From NCBI GenBank assembly GCA_963765875.1, contig CAVXYK010000023.1, positions 1 through 61,700 of the forward strand: 61,700 nt of DNA. The letters run 5' to 3'. This document shows, piece after piece, positions 48,405 through 57,275 of the stretch (its first letter is position 1; every line of letters starts with the position of its first letter). The position numbers were made by a program, and so were the translations under genes. The notes beneath the pieces were generated by a model. It was not told the DNA's origin. It saw only the letters and a program-made list of their open reading frames with translations, and did not search any database. The DNA is from JAWKOK01 sp963765875 (GTDB lineage: Bacteria; Chloroflexota; Anaerolineae; Caldilineales; Caldilineaceae).

Positions 48405-49547
48405 CTACAGGAGATCGGCAACATTTACCCAACCACCGCTCTCCGCCGACTGCTCTGCCGCGGCCATGACGGCCTGAACCTGCAGCCCGTCGGCCAACGA
48501 GGGCGAAGCCGGACGTCCTTCATCGATGGCTTTGAGAAACTGATATTGACATTCCGCGTGGGCGCGCACAAAGCCGGGCGGCATGGTCCAGTCGGGCGAC
48601 TTTGCGCCCTCGTGGCGTTGGACCGTCTCCAACTTGCGGAAACCGCGCATGCCGCCGAGCGGAGCGCCGTCATCGCGCATGTCGTAGACCTCCAGCCAAC
48701 TGGGGTCGGCGGCGCTGAAGCGGATGGCTCCTTTGTCGCCAAAGATCTCGAACTGGAGATCGTTGGCGGCTCCCGTGCCCATGCGCGAGATCTCGACTGT
48801 GCCCAGTGTGCCGGTCGCCGTGCGTGCATGCAGCAGAGCGATGTCGTCCACGTTGACCTGGCCGGTCTCAGACGAACCCGGGGCCAATGGGCGCTCTCGG
48901 ATCAGCGTCTCCATGGTCGCCTGAACTGACCCGAAGTCGCCAAGCAGATAGGCAAGCAGATCGAGGATGTGGGAGCCCAGGTCAAAGAGCGCGCCGCCGC
49001 CGGAGATCTCCTTCTTCAGTCGCCACGAGAGCGGCTTGTTGGGGTCGATGTAGGAAGCGCGATGATAGCGTCCACGGAACGAGAAGACCCGTCCCACAAA
49101 GCCCTCATCCATGAGTTGCTTGGCCCGTGTGATGGCGGGAAAGTAGCGAAAGTTGAAGGTCATCTGAGTGTTGACACCGGCCTTGGCTACTGCGTCGACC
49201 ATTCGTCTGCCTTCGGCCACGCTCATGGCCAGCGGCTTCTCGCAGTAGATGTGCTTGCCTGCCTCGGCCGCGGCAATAACGATCTCTTCATGCAAGCGAT
49301 TGGGCACGCAGACATCGACGACGTCAACGTCATCCCGGGCCAGCAACTCGCGATAGTCGGTGGTCCAGACGTCGCAGCCAATCTCCTGCCCGGCGTCCCA
49401 CGCCGTCTCCGGTCGCGTCGTGGCCACGCCCACGATATTGACAGACCCGGCAGGCAACCCATAGTGGAAGGGGATGGCCCGGTAGGCCAGTGCATGCACA
49501 CGGCCAATGCCGCCGTAGCCGATCATGGCAATGTTGAGTGGTTTCAT
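48405..49547 (-). CDS. Gfo/Idh/MocA family oxidoreductase
   Basis: A 380-residue NAD(P)-dependent oxidoreductase. Rossmann start MKPLNIAMIGYGGIGRVHAL, catalytic EKPLAMSVAEGRRMVDAV with Lys, then GGALFDLGSHILDLLAYLLG with the His-Asp region, and FGDKGAIRFSAADPSWLEVY. The start at 49547 has AAAGG upstream. It lies directly before the glycyl radical enzyme gene (94-base gap) and after the epimerase-like gene, so a joint catabolic pathway is likely. It differs clearly from the other family member at 40.3-41.4 kb. Confidence 0.92.
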   Translation of the reverse strand: MKPLNIAMIGYGGIGRVHALAYRAIPFHYGLPAGSVNIVGVATTRPETAWDAGQEIGCDVWTTDYRELLARDDVDVVDVCVPNRLHEEIVIAAAEAGKHIYCEKPLAMSVAEGRRMVDAVAKAGVNTQMTFNFRYFPAITRAKQLMDEGFVGRVFSFRGRYHRASYIDPNKPLSWRLKKEISGGGALFDLGSHILDLLAYLLGDFGSVQATMETLIRERPLAPGSSETGQVNVDDIALLHARTATGTLGTVEISRMGTGAANDLQFEIFGDKGAIRFSAADPSWLEVYDMRDDGAPLGGMRGFRKLETVQRHEGAKSPDWTMPPGFVRAHAECQYQFLKAIDEGRPASPSLADGLQVQAVMAAAEQSAESGGWVNVADLL

Positions 49548-49721
49548 GGAAGGACCTTTCTGCTGCGTGCTGCTTGAGGCAGCGTACTGCGTAATTACGT
49601 AAGGCGTATCTGGCTCGATTGGAGAAAGGCATGACGCGACGCCATTAACCATTCACAATTATCAATTCAGCATTAACCGTTCACCTGGGCTTTGCCTGGC
49701 TGGCCGGAATGGCATTCCGAC

Positions 49722-50471
49722 CTACATAGCGGCTCGCAGCTTCTTCACCGCCGCTTCAATCTCGCCGGTCCCCGGCTGGAGCTTTCCGTTCGGCCCTTTA
49801 AGTAGCGGCGACGAGAACTCACCCACGGTCATGCCGGCATCAATGAACTCCTTCACGTTGCCTGCATTGAGCCCGCCGTCCTCCATGATGTCAATCTGTT
49901 TCTCAAGGCCGGCAGCGGCCACCATATCGCGCAGGCGTCGGATGTTGTCGAGCATGATGGGATCCATGGTGTGGGGGCTTTTGCCGGTCTCCTTGGCCCA
50001 GAAATAGGCCCGACTCTCGTACTCGACGACGCTGATATAGGGCTGGATGTATTGTTCGAAAGCGCTGATGGGCGTGCCCTGCCAGGCCCAAACACCTGCC
50101 TTGATGCCCAGCACATCGACGATAAATGAGATAGCCTGCATGGTCAACTCGCCCATGGTCTCCAGCGGCAGCGTGATCAGGTCGACGCCGAGATCGGCCA
50201 ACTGGCGAAAGACGTCAAAGCTGGGGCGCACCATCTGCAACTGGGCTTCAATCTCGAGATTTGTGCTTTTGCGCACTGCTTCGATGATGTCGAAGCCGCC
50301 GCGTGGCATACCGAAGTCCATATACTTGCCGTCGCGCACTTCGATGTGCAGCCAATCGACGCCTGCCTGTTCCAACTCCTTTACCTGCCCGCCGAGCACG
50401 GCATAGTCGGCCCAGAAGAGTCCGGCGGCGATCTTGCATTCGTTGGTTACGTTTCCGATCTTGTTTGGCAT
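49722..50471 (-). CDS. Ribulose-phosphate 3-epimerase-like protein
   Basis: A 249-residue TIM barrel. The start region KIAAGLFWADYAVLGGQVKE and WLHIEVRDGKYMDFGMPRG hold the metal-binding His/Asp pattern (HxExxDxxxMDF), and the second catalytic Asp is in DIMEDGGLNAGNVKEFIDAG. Sugar-phosphate epimerases of this family act on ribulose- or allulose-phosphate. GGAGAACCAC precedes the ATG. It sits between the alcohol dehydrogenase and Gfo/Idh genes in the same direction. The substrate is not evident; an allulose-6-phosphate type is plausible. Confidence 0.85.
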   Translation of the reverse strand: MPNKIGNVTNECKIAAGLFWADYAVLGGQVKELEQAGVDWLHIEVRDGKYMDFGMPRGGFDIIEAVRKSTNLEIEAQLQMVRPSFDVFRQLADLGVDLITLPLETMGELTMQAISFIVDVLGIKAGVWAWQGTPISAFEQYIQPYISVVEYESRAYFWAKETGKSPHTMDPIMLDNIRRLRDMVAAAGLEKQIDIMEDGGLNAGNVKEFIDAGMTVGEFSSPLLKGPNGKLQPGTGEIEAAVKKLRAAM

Positions 50472-50489
50472 GTGGTTCTCCTTTTTTTT

Positions 50490-50602
50490 GTCGCAGATTC
50501 ACACAGATAAAGAACTGATTTTCACGGATGTTCTTCGGGTGTTGAGAGCTATCCAAGCACTATCTGTGTGTCATCTCTTTTTTATCTGTGTCAATCTGTG
50601 AC
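50490..50602. repeat. Hairpin of CACAGAT words
   Basis: Left arm 50490-50509 and right arm 50583-50602 pair at 18 of 20 positions. It lies between the alcohol dehydrogenase stop and the epimerase gene. Confidence 0.6.
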
Positions 50603-51630
50603 TAATTTCCCTTTGTTTCGATCAAAACCTTCATCGCCTGGCGGGAGCGCATGAGTTTGACGCCTTTGGCCAGGTCAGATAACGGCAATTGGTGGGTGAC
50701 CAACACGGACGGCTGGACCCGGCGGCTTTCCAGCAGCTTGATGGTCTGCTCGAAGGGGTTGAGGCCGACGAAGGTGCCGTGCAGGGTCAGGTCGTGACGG
50801 GTGATGGCGTATTGGCTCAATGATGGGTTGGACTCTGGACGTAGGCCGAAGAGGATCACGTGGCCGCCTCGGCGCGCCAGCTTGATCGCTGCGTCGACTT
50901 GATTGCCTACGGCATCCACGACGACGTCTGCACCCAGGCCGGTCAGCGCGTGGACGGCTTCCGGCACATCGGTCTCCATGGGGTTGAAGACGGCATCGAT
51001 GCCGATCTCACGTGCGAACTCCAGCCTGAAGTCGGCAACATCGATGACGATGATGCGTCCTGCGCCCATGGCACGATAGACCAGGGCAAAGAGCAGACCC
51101 ATGGGGCCGCCGCCGACAATGGCGACGTTGTCGCCTGCCTCAAAGGGCGCACGCTTGACCGAACCGACGACGCAGGAGAGCGGCTCAAAGAGCGCCGCGT
51201 CCTTCAGCGCAACATCGGGGCTGATCTTGAAGAGCGCTCGTTCCGGGGCCGCCAACCAGGGCGCAAACGCACCGTCGATGGTGGTGCCGATGGTGCGATA
51301 GTTGGTGCACTGGTTGTCCAGCCCGCGCCGGCAGTAGGCGCATTTGCCGCAGGTCAGCCGCGGCGCGATGACGACGCGGTCGCCTGGCGCCAGCGTTGTC
51401 ACGCCGGGGCCGATCTCGGCCACGACACCTACGCCCTCGTGGCCGATGACAATGCCCTGTGTTGCCTTGTGGGCAGGCGGCACGGCCAGAATGTTGAGGT
51501 CAGTGCCACAGATGCCACAAGCTTCAAGGTTGACCAGCACATCATCGGACTCAATAATCTGAGGCACGGTGCGATCTTCGTAGACCAAGCGGCCCTCTCC
51601 TTGGAAGACCGGTACGTTCATTGTTGACAT
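50602..51630 (-). CDS. Zinc-dependent medium-chain alcohol/polyol dehydrogenase
   Basis: A 342-residue enzyme, intact. Catalytic zinc: CGICGTDLN and GHEGVGVVAEIG; Glu in DAALFEPLSCVVGSV. Structural zinc: CGKCAYCRRGLDNQC, all four Cys present. NAD site: VAIVGGGPMGLLFALVYRAM. This resembles sorbitol, threonine or galactitol-phosphate dehydrogenases, which oxidise secondary alcohols. It lies directly downstream of the SorC-type regulator. The start is MSTMNVPVFQ; the second ATG is possible. Likely step: oxidation of a polyol feeding the epimerase and glycyl radical enzyme. Confidence 0.92.
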   Translation of the reverse strand: MSTMNVPVFQGEGRLVYEDRTVPQIIESDDVLVNLEACGICGTDLNILAVPPAHKATQGIVIGHEGVGVVAEIGPGVTTLAPGDRVVIAPRLTCGKCAYCRRGLDNQCTNYRTIGTTIDGAFAPWLAAPERALFKISPDVALKDAALFEPLSCVVGSVKRAPFEAGDNVAIVGGGPMGLLFALVYRAMGAGRIIVIDVADFRLEFAREIGIDAVFNPMETDVPEAVHALTGLGADVVVDAVGNQVDAAIKLARRGGHVILFGLRPESNPSLSQYAITRHDLTLHGTFVGLNPFEQTIKLLESRRVQPSVLVTHQLPLSDLAKGVKLMRSRQAMKVLIETKGN

Positions 51631-51672
51631 GGTGGATCCTTTTCTTGAGAATTATGGTGTCGCCGGCAGCGG

Positions 51673-51815
51673 GTAATGCGTAATTCCTACTGCGTAATAC
51701 GTACTGCGTAAGGTTGCCAGGCTAGTGTCGGGTCCAGCAATTCCGAGTCCCAGATTCTATAGGTTCGAATCATAGAGAACGGCTCTCGCAAGCCTAATTA
51801 CGCAGTACGCATTAC
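51673..51815. repeat. Palindrome of TGCGTAAT words
   Basis: GTAATGCGTA (51673-51682) pairs with TACGCATTAC (51806-51815); TACTGCGTAA pairs with TTACGCAGTA inside. It fills the gap between the regulator and the dehydrogenase. A similar CTGCGTAATTACG stretch lies near 49585. Confidence 0.55.
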
Positions 51816-51816
51816 T

Positions 51817-52809
51817 TCACTTCATTTCATCCCGCTCTATCTCATTTAAGGCTAAAACCGCCCGCGCCGTCCTATCGTCAGTCCCCAGCACATCCACGAC
51901 GCCAGAGCGAAGCGCGCCCAGAATCGAGGCGGTCTTCTGCTCGCCCATGGCGACGGCGATGGTCGTTGGGATAGCACGCAGATCATCGAGTGAAAGCCCG
52001 ATTACGCGATCATTGATGTCTGTGGGTTCGCTGCGTCCATCCTGAGTGAAGAGTTGCCCTGCAATGTCGCCTACGACGTCGTCTGCGGCCAAGGCAAGCA
52101 ACTCCTGTTCGGAAACAAAACCGGTCTTGACTAGGGTGGAGCGGGCCGGATCGACCGTGCCGATGCCGAGCAGGGCCAGGTCTGCGCTGCGCGCGGCATC
52201 AAGGGTGCGGCGAATATCACGCTGGCTGCGGAGAATGCGCGCGTCATCTGCGCTTTCGGCCATGAACGGTGATGAGAGATAGCGTACCTCACCGCCGAGT
52301 CTGTCGGCCAGCTGACGAGCCAACGCCGCGCTATCCAGCTCGCCCATGGTGGATGGCATGCTGCCCAGCGCCTGGACCACGTTGACATGGACGCGGAAGT
52401 TGGGACGAATGGCCTGGATCGCCTCGTAGGTGGTTCTGCCCAGGCAGACGGCCAATGTGGCTCCGGCGTCAAGTCGCTCTTCCAGAAAGCGGGCCGCCAG
52501 TTGCCCCAACTGCACCAACGGTGAGACGCGTGCTTGAGATGACGCCTGCAGAACCAGTGCTGCCTGTAGGCCAAAGACGTCGGTCAGGCGAGCCTCCAAC
52601 TCCTCGTCTCGCCGCAGCGGCCAGTTGATGAAAACTTCGACCACATTCTCGTCGCGAGCCTGCTTCAGCAGCCGGTATACCTTGACGCGCGAGACGCCCA
52701 ATTCCTCGGCGATCGCATTCTGGGTCATCTCATCGATGTAGTACATGGAAGCCACTGTGGCCAACAGATCGTTCTGTGACGGCTGCATTTTTTGTGACGG
52801 GTCAAGCAT
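51817..52809 (-). CDS. SorC/DeoR-type sugar-binding transcriptional regulator
   Basis: A 330-residue regulator, intact. N-terminal helix-turn-helix: YYIDEMTQNAIAEELGVSRV, KVYRLLKQARDENVVEVFI. C-terminal sugar-phosphate-binding domain of the SorC type: LQLGQ-like start, LAVCLGRTTYEAIQAI, NVVQALGSMPSTMGELDSAA, and LALLGIGTVDPARSTLVKTG with the conserved GIG. It probably senses a phosphorylated sugar or polyol and controls the dehydrogenase-epimerase-oxidoreductase-lyase run downstream. Two palindromes lie just before its start, suggesting autoregulation. Confidence 0.92.
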   Translation of the reverse strand: MLDPSQKMQPSQNDLLATVASMYYIDEMTQNAIAEELGVSRVKVYRLLKQARDENVVEVFINWPLRRDEELEARLTDVFGLQAALVLQASSQARVSPLVQLGQLAARFLEERLDAGATLAVCLGRTTYEAIQAIRPNFRVHVNVVQALGSMPSTMGELDSAALARQLADRLGGEVRYLSSPFMAESADDARILRSQRDIRRTLDAARSADLALLGIGTVDPARSTLVKTGFVSEQELLALAADDVVGDIAGQLFTQDGRSEPTDINDRVIGLSLDDLRAIPTTIAVAMGEQKTASILGALRSGVVDVLGTDDRTARAVLALNEIERDEMK

Positions 52810-52832
52810 GAATGCGCAAGGGTTGGGTTTCG

Positions 52833-52879
52833 TTTGATATCAAATGAGCAAAAGAACATGCCGTGTGCATTTGCTCATT
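52833..52879 (-). promoter_or_regulatory. Candidate SorC operator
   Basis: TTTGATATCAAA (52833-52844) is a perfect palindrome. AATGAGCAAA (52843-52852) pairs with TTTGCTCATT (52870-52879) across 17 bases. Both lie 25-70 bases before the regulator start. Confidence 0.6.
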
Positions 52880-53954
52880 CATTATGGTTGCAAGACAGTT
52901 CTTTGTCAAGACCTGGGAGAATCGCTCAGGTCAATCGTGTGTAGATTCCGGAGAAGGGTCTCTCTGCGGCATGGGTGAAGCCCGCCGCTAAACTCATGTC
53001 AGGATGAAAAGTGCGGTTTGGGCGTCCGGTAGCGTTGACGGCCACGAATTGTCATTCCGACCGGAGGGAGGAATCTCAGCGTGGCTCACCTTGAGATTCC
53101 TCCCTTCGCCAAGCACAGGGCATGCGCTGCGCTTCGGAACGACAATAGGCGTCGGTCATTCGAAACTGCACGTTTTGAGCTAATTTGAGTTTGACATCGA
53201 GAAGTCGCTTCAGCGGCTAAACTCTCAGCGCCTGAGGGTGCCTTTCGCTGTTAGCAACCGCATGCCATCCGGTGCAAGCAATTTCGACGCGATGGCCCTG
53301 GAAAATCACGGCGTTGCCGGACGTGGAAATTCCAATTGCAATATCGACAGGAGTGAGGAAGAGAGGGAGTCAGCGCCGCTCCCTTTTTTCTGAAATCCCA
53401 TCTATAGTCCAGTCAAGACTGCTGTGCGAGTGCCACGTATCTATTGGAATGAGCAAATGGGCACGTAAAAATGGAACGGGTGTGTTGGCGCTTTGCGCCT
53501 GTTTTGCAAACAGAATGAGTTGATGGCGCACTTCTATGTAGGGACATGGCATTCCGTACAGACCCGTTGTTGACGGAGACAGTTTCGACCTTCAAGACCA
53601 CAGCCGCCAACCATACGGTGGCCAGGAATGCCTTGTCCGTTTCAGACCGACTGCACTATCAGGCACGGACAAGGCATTCCTAGAATCATGTTCAGAATGC
53701 GGTTGATACTTCGAGATTTGGAACCGCCCAATTGGAGAACGGCTCGGCGGGGAATGCCATGTCCCTACGGGTTCAACGCATTTTTAACACGCCCAAATGA
53801 AACTCGCACCGATCAGAGAGACGATTTCGTTTGATGAACATATGAACTTGGGAAGCTTGATAGGCGCGCGCCAAATCTACTGTCGTTGGATGACAGCAAG
53901 AAGTCCACGGACCCTATCGAATCTGAAAGTGAAGTCTTATCTCGTGACGCTCAG
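52880..53954. other. Long intergenic region with repeats, no gene
   Basis: A hairpin AGGGAGGAATCTCA (53065-53078) / TGAGATTCCTCCCT (53092-53105) is a common dispersed repeat. Further near-repeats of GGCATTCC/GGAATGCC occur at 53550-53760. The open frames lack protein character. Possibly decayed sequence. Confidence 0.5.
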
Positions 53955-54341
53955 CTATGCAGCGCCTTTGTCCTTGAGCGGGGAGAGTTTCCAGCGCCCG
54001 TAGGCCACGAAACCGACCAGTGCCATGATGACGATGTTTCCAAAGATATTCGTGAACTCACCTTGGCTGACGTGATAGACCACTGCGCCGACCATGACGA
54101 GTACCAGTCCGAGTGCTGCCAACGGTGTTAAGCGGGTCTGGATGCCGGTGAGACCGGGCAGGATAAGACCCAGTCCGCCCAATATTTCGGCCGTGCCACT
54201 GATCCAATGGAGCATCGGGGATAGATCATACATCCAGGCCATCGGGGCGGGTAATCCGGGCGGTACGATGAAGTGGAGGACGCCGACGGCAATGAAGTAG
54301 ATGCCGAGCACCCATTGCAGAACCCACAGTAGTTTGTTCAT
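53955..54341 (-). CDS. DoxX family membrane protein
   Basis: A 128-residue protein with four helices: LLWVLQWVLGIYFIAVGVLH, a loop with PPGLPAPMAWMYD, LHWISGTAEILGGLGLILPG, LAALGLVLVMVGAVVYHVSQ, and NIVIMALVGFVAYG. This is the DoxX-like pattern. The family includes subunits of quinone-linked oxidases and small integral membrane proteins linked to redox stress. AAAGGAGATAG precedes the ATG. It stands alone. Confidence 0.88.
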   Translation of the reverse strand: MNKLLWVLQWVLGIYFIAVGVLHFIVPPGLPAPMAWMYDLSPMLHWISGTAEILGGLGLILPGLTGIQTRLTPLAALGLVLVMVGAVVYHVSQGEFTNIFGNIVIMALVGFVAYGRWKLSPLKDKGAA

Positions 54342-54503
54342 TCGCTACTATCTCCTTTCAATTGTTGTGAATTGGTTGGCGGATGGAGTATAGCATGCAT
54401 CGACTGGCTGCAAAATTCAAAAAAAGACAATATGCGGGTCAATCACTTCAGTGAGAATCTAGCCCTGGAAGCAGCATCCTATGAAGCCTTAGCGTTTTCG
54501 CTC

Positions 54504-56051
54504 TCAGGCCGTTGCTTTGTCCGCACACCTGGAGCCGTCTATGGCTGCGGACACAATGCCCCCAGCATAGCCTGCACCTTCACCGCAGGGGTAGAGACCG
54601 CGCACAGAGACATGCTCCAGGGTTTCAGGATTGCGCGGAATGCGCACCGGCGATGACGTTCGCGTCTCCGGCGCATGAACGACCGCGTCGTTGGTGACGT
54701 AGCCGCGCATTGTCTTTCCGAATGCCACAAACCCTTCCTGGAGGACACGGTAGATGAACGCCGGCAAGACCTTCTCCATTTCCACGGACGTGATACCCGG
54801 GGCATAAGAAGTTTTCGGCAAGTCGGTGGAGAGAACACCCTCAACGAAGTCGCCCAACCTTTGTGCCGGCACAGCCTGGGTGCCGCCACCCAGTTCCCAC
54901 GCGGTCTGTTCAATCGCTTGTTGAAAGGCCATCGCCGCCAGCGGGCCCCGATCGGCAAATGGTGCGAAGTCCTCTGGGCGCAGTTCTACCACGATGCCCG
55001 AGTTAGCCGTGGATCTTGATCGTTCTGAAGACGACCAGCCATTGGTGACCACTTCCCCTGGTGCTGTTGCACAGGGTGCGATAACGCCACCCGGACACAT
55101 ACAGAACGAATACACTCCCCGACCCTGAACCTGTTTCACAATGTTGTAGGATGACGGCGGCAAATAGGGCCCACGCTCAGGCAGCTTGTACTGGATCTGA
55201 TCGATCAATCCCTGAGAATGCTCTACCCGCACCCCCATGGAGAGTGGCTTGAGTTCGATTGGGATGCCCTGTCGGTGCAGCATTTCAAAAATATCGCGAG
55301 CAGAGTGACCCGTGGCCAGGATCACCTTATTCGCATTCAGCCGTTCGCCCTTCGCCGTCTTGACGCCACGAATTTCGCCATCGGCGATGAGCAATTCGGT
55401 TACCCGTGTCTTGAAGAGAATTTGTCCGCCCTGGGCGATGATCCGCTCGCGCATCGCTCTGATGATCGGAGGCAGTTTGTTCGTACCGATATGCGGATGT
55501 GCATCGACCAGGATCTGCCGTGTGGCGCCGAAGCCAACCAGCGTTTGCAGCACGCCATTGACATCGCCGCGCTTTTTTGAACGCGTATACAGCTTGCCGT
55601 CAGAGTAGGTCCCTGCGCCACCTTCACCGAAACAGTAGTTGGAGTCCTCATTGACGACGCCCTTTGTGTTGATAGCCCTCAAATCCTGGATCCGTTCGCG
55701 GACATCCTTGCCCCGTTCCAACACGATGGGCATGTAGCCACGTTCCAAACAGCGGAGCGCCGCAAACAATCCAGCCGGGCCTGATCCGACAATGATTATC
55801 GGCTCTGCACCACCGACCTCCCGGTAATCGGGCAGGGTGATCGGGGTCTCTTCATAAGGACTGCCCACGTAGGCAAGGACCTTCAACTGCAGTCGAATTG
55901 GCCTGCGGCGGGCATCAACGGACCGTCGCAAGATTTCAACATGCGTGAGCTTTTGTTTGGCGATGCCCAACTTGTTGGCCACTTTCGCCCGCAGTGCGTT
56001 TTCGTCCGCTGCGACCTCGGGTGCGACCGTGATCTGTAATTCTTTTTTCAT
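54504..56051 (-). CDS. FAD-dependent dehydrogenase, COG2509 family
   Basis: A protein of about 515 residues, intact. The N-terminal 90 residues (KELQITVAPEVAADENALRA, KQKLTHVEILRRSVDARRRP) form the family's extra domain. The FAD site is PIIIVGSGPAGLFAALRCLE, followed by RSVDARR, CFGEGGAGTYSDGKLYTRSK, VILATGHSARDIFEMLHRQG, and near the end GLYPCGEGAGYAGGIVSAAI. These proteins are uncharacterised oxidoreductases widely found in anaerobes. The start at 56051 was chosen at MKKELQ; no good ribosome binding site is seen. It stands alone. Confidence 0.88.
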   Translation of the reverse strand: MKKELQITVAPEVAADENALRAKVANKLGIAKQKLTHVEILRRSVDARRRPIRLQLKVLAYVGSPYEETPITLPDYREVGGAEPIIIVGSGPAGLFAALRCLERGYMPIVLERGKDVRERIQDLRAINTKGVVNEDSNYCFGEGGAGTYSDGKLYTRSKKRGDVNGVLQTLVGFGATRQILVDAHPHIGTNKLPPIIRAMRERIIAQGGQILFKTRVTELLIADGEIRGVKTAKGERLNANKVILATGHSARDIFEMLHRQGIPIELKPLSMGVRVEHSQGLIDQIQYKLPERGPYLPPSSYNIVKQVQGRGVYSFCMCPGGVIAPCATAPGEVVTNGWSSSERSRSTANSGIVVELRPEDFAPFADRGPLAAMAFQQAIEQTAWELGGGTQAVPAQRLGDFVEGVLSTDLPKTSYAPGITSVEMEKVLPAFIYRVLQEGFVAFGKTMRGYVTNDAVVHAPETRTSSPVRIPRNPETLEHVSVRGLYPCGEGAGYAGGIVSAAIDGSRCADKATA

Positions 56052-56288
56052 CTTTTTGAACCACTTGTTCCGCAAACATGACGGCTGGAATAGAGCGCCC
56101 GTACCATAAGCACACAGCACTGTGAAAATAGTAGTTCACCGAACTGTTGTTCTCAGTGCCCACACCGGGAGCCTGGCGTTCAGTCTAACATCAACTGGCG
56201 TTAGTCATTCTGAGTACACGACGAAACGCGGCTTCGCAAAAACTGCAAGAAACAAGGTGCGCTCAGCGTTAGTCTGTCATTCTGAGCA

Positions 56289-56575
56289 TGTTCGCGCCAA
56301 TTGGCCGAACATGTTGACAGACCAGCGAAGAATCTGGTGTTACAACGTCAAGACCCTTCGTTGGTCACTCAAGTGAATCAATCCGTCCCCGTAAACCCAC
56401 TCAGGGTGACAGTGTATCTCTTGCCGCAATTGGGCTTGTTTCTTAGAAGCGTGTTCGCGCCAATTGGCCGAACATGTTGACAGACCAGCGTAGAATCTGT
56501 TGTTGCAACGTCAAGACCCTTCGTTGGTCACTCAAGTGAATCAATCCGTCCCCGTAAACCCACTCAGGGTGACAG
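56289..56575. repeat. Two direct copies of a 124-bp repeat
   Basis: Copies at 56289-56412 and 56452-56575, offset by 163 bases, differ at three positions. Each begins with the palindrome TTCGCGCCAATTGGCCGAA and ends with CTCAGGGTGACAG. Related CATTCTGAG...AGAATCTG words occur at 44.85 and 53.05 kb. Confidence 0.85.
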
Positions 56576-56677
56576 ATTATCTCTCTCCGCTAAGACGGGC
56601 GTATTGATTCGAAGCCGGTCAACGCGCCCATCATACACTGGCGTGTCACCAGCGAGGAATCTCGTTCTATCTCAAAT

Positions 56678-56770
56678 GGGTGTGTTCAACATGAGTTGAG
56701 CACGCTTTTCGCCTCACCCTGACCTTGCGCTTTCGGGCGCAAGGTCTGTCCCTCTCCACGAGGTGGAGAG
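56678..56770. repeat. REP-like element, left half, split by IS110
   Basis: CGCCTCACCCTG followed by ACCTTGCGC...GCGCAAGGT and CTCTCCAC-GAG-GTGGAGAG. The matching right half starts at 59606. Joined, the two halves resemble the intact copy at 12.82 kb. GGGTGTGTTCAA (56678-56689) faces TTGAACACACCC at 59687-59698. Confidence 0.7.
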
Positions 56771-57275
56771 ATTGTGTGTTGATTGTCAACCCCCAATTTG
56801 GTGTTCAAGATAATTGGGGTCAAAGGGTTGGCGGGTTTTGAGGACGCCAAAGGCAAGATGAATGAGCTTGCGCATGACTGCGCCGACGATGACCATTTTG
56901 TGCTTGCCGCGAGCAGTTAAGCGTTCGACAAGCGCCTGAACGATCGGATTATGACGTTGTGCGGTTAAGGCGGGCATGTAAAAGGCACTGCGAAGATGAC
57001 GATTTCCGATCTTGGAAAGAGTAGGTCGTTTGCGCACCGAAGTGCCGGAAGTGGCGTGGGCCGGGATGAGGCCGGCGTAGGCAGCGACCTGAGTTGCCTG
57101 TTGGAAGTTGGCGACGTTTACCTCAGCCAGAAAGCGGGCTGCAGTAGTCGGGCCAAGCCCTGGAATTGAACACAAGAGGTCGGCATCGTCTCGTAGATTC
57201 GGATCGCTGTCGATGTGCTCCTGGATCATGGTTTCGAGTTGGGCAATTTCCTGCTCCATGAAACGGATCTGACGT

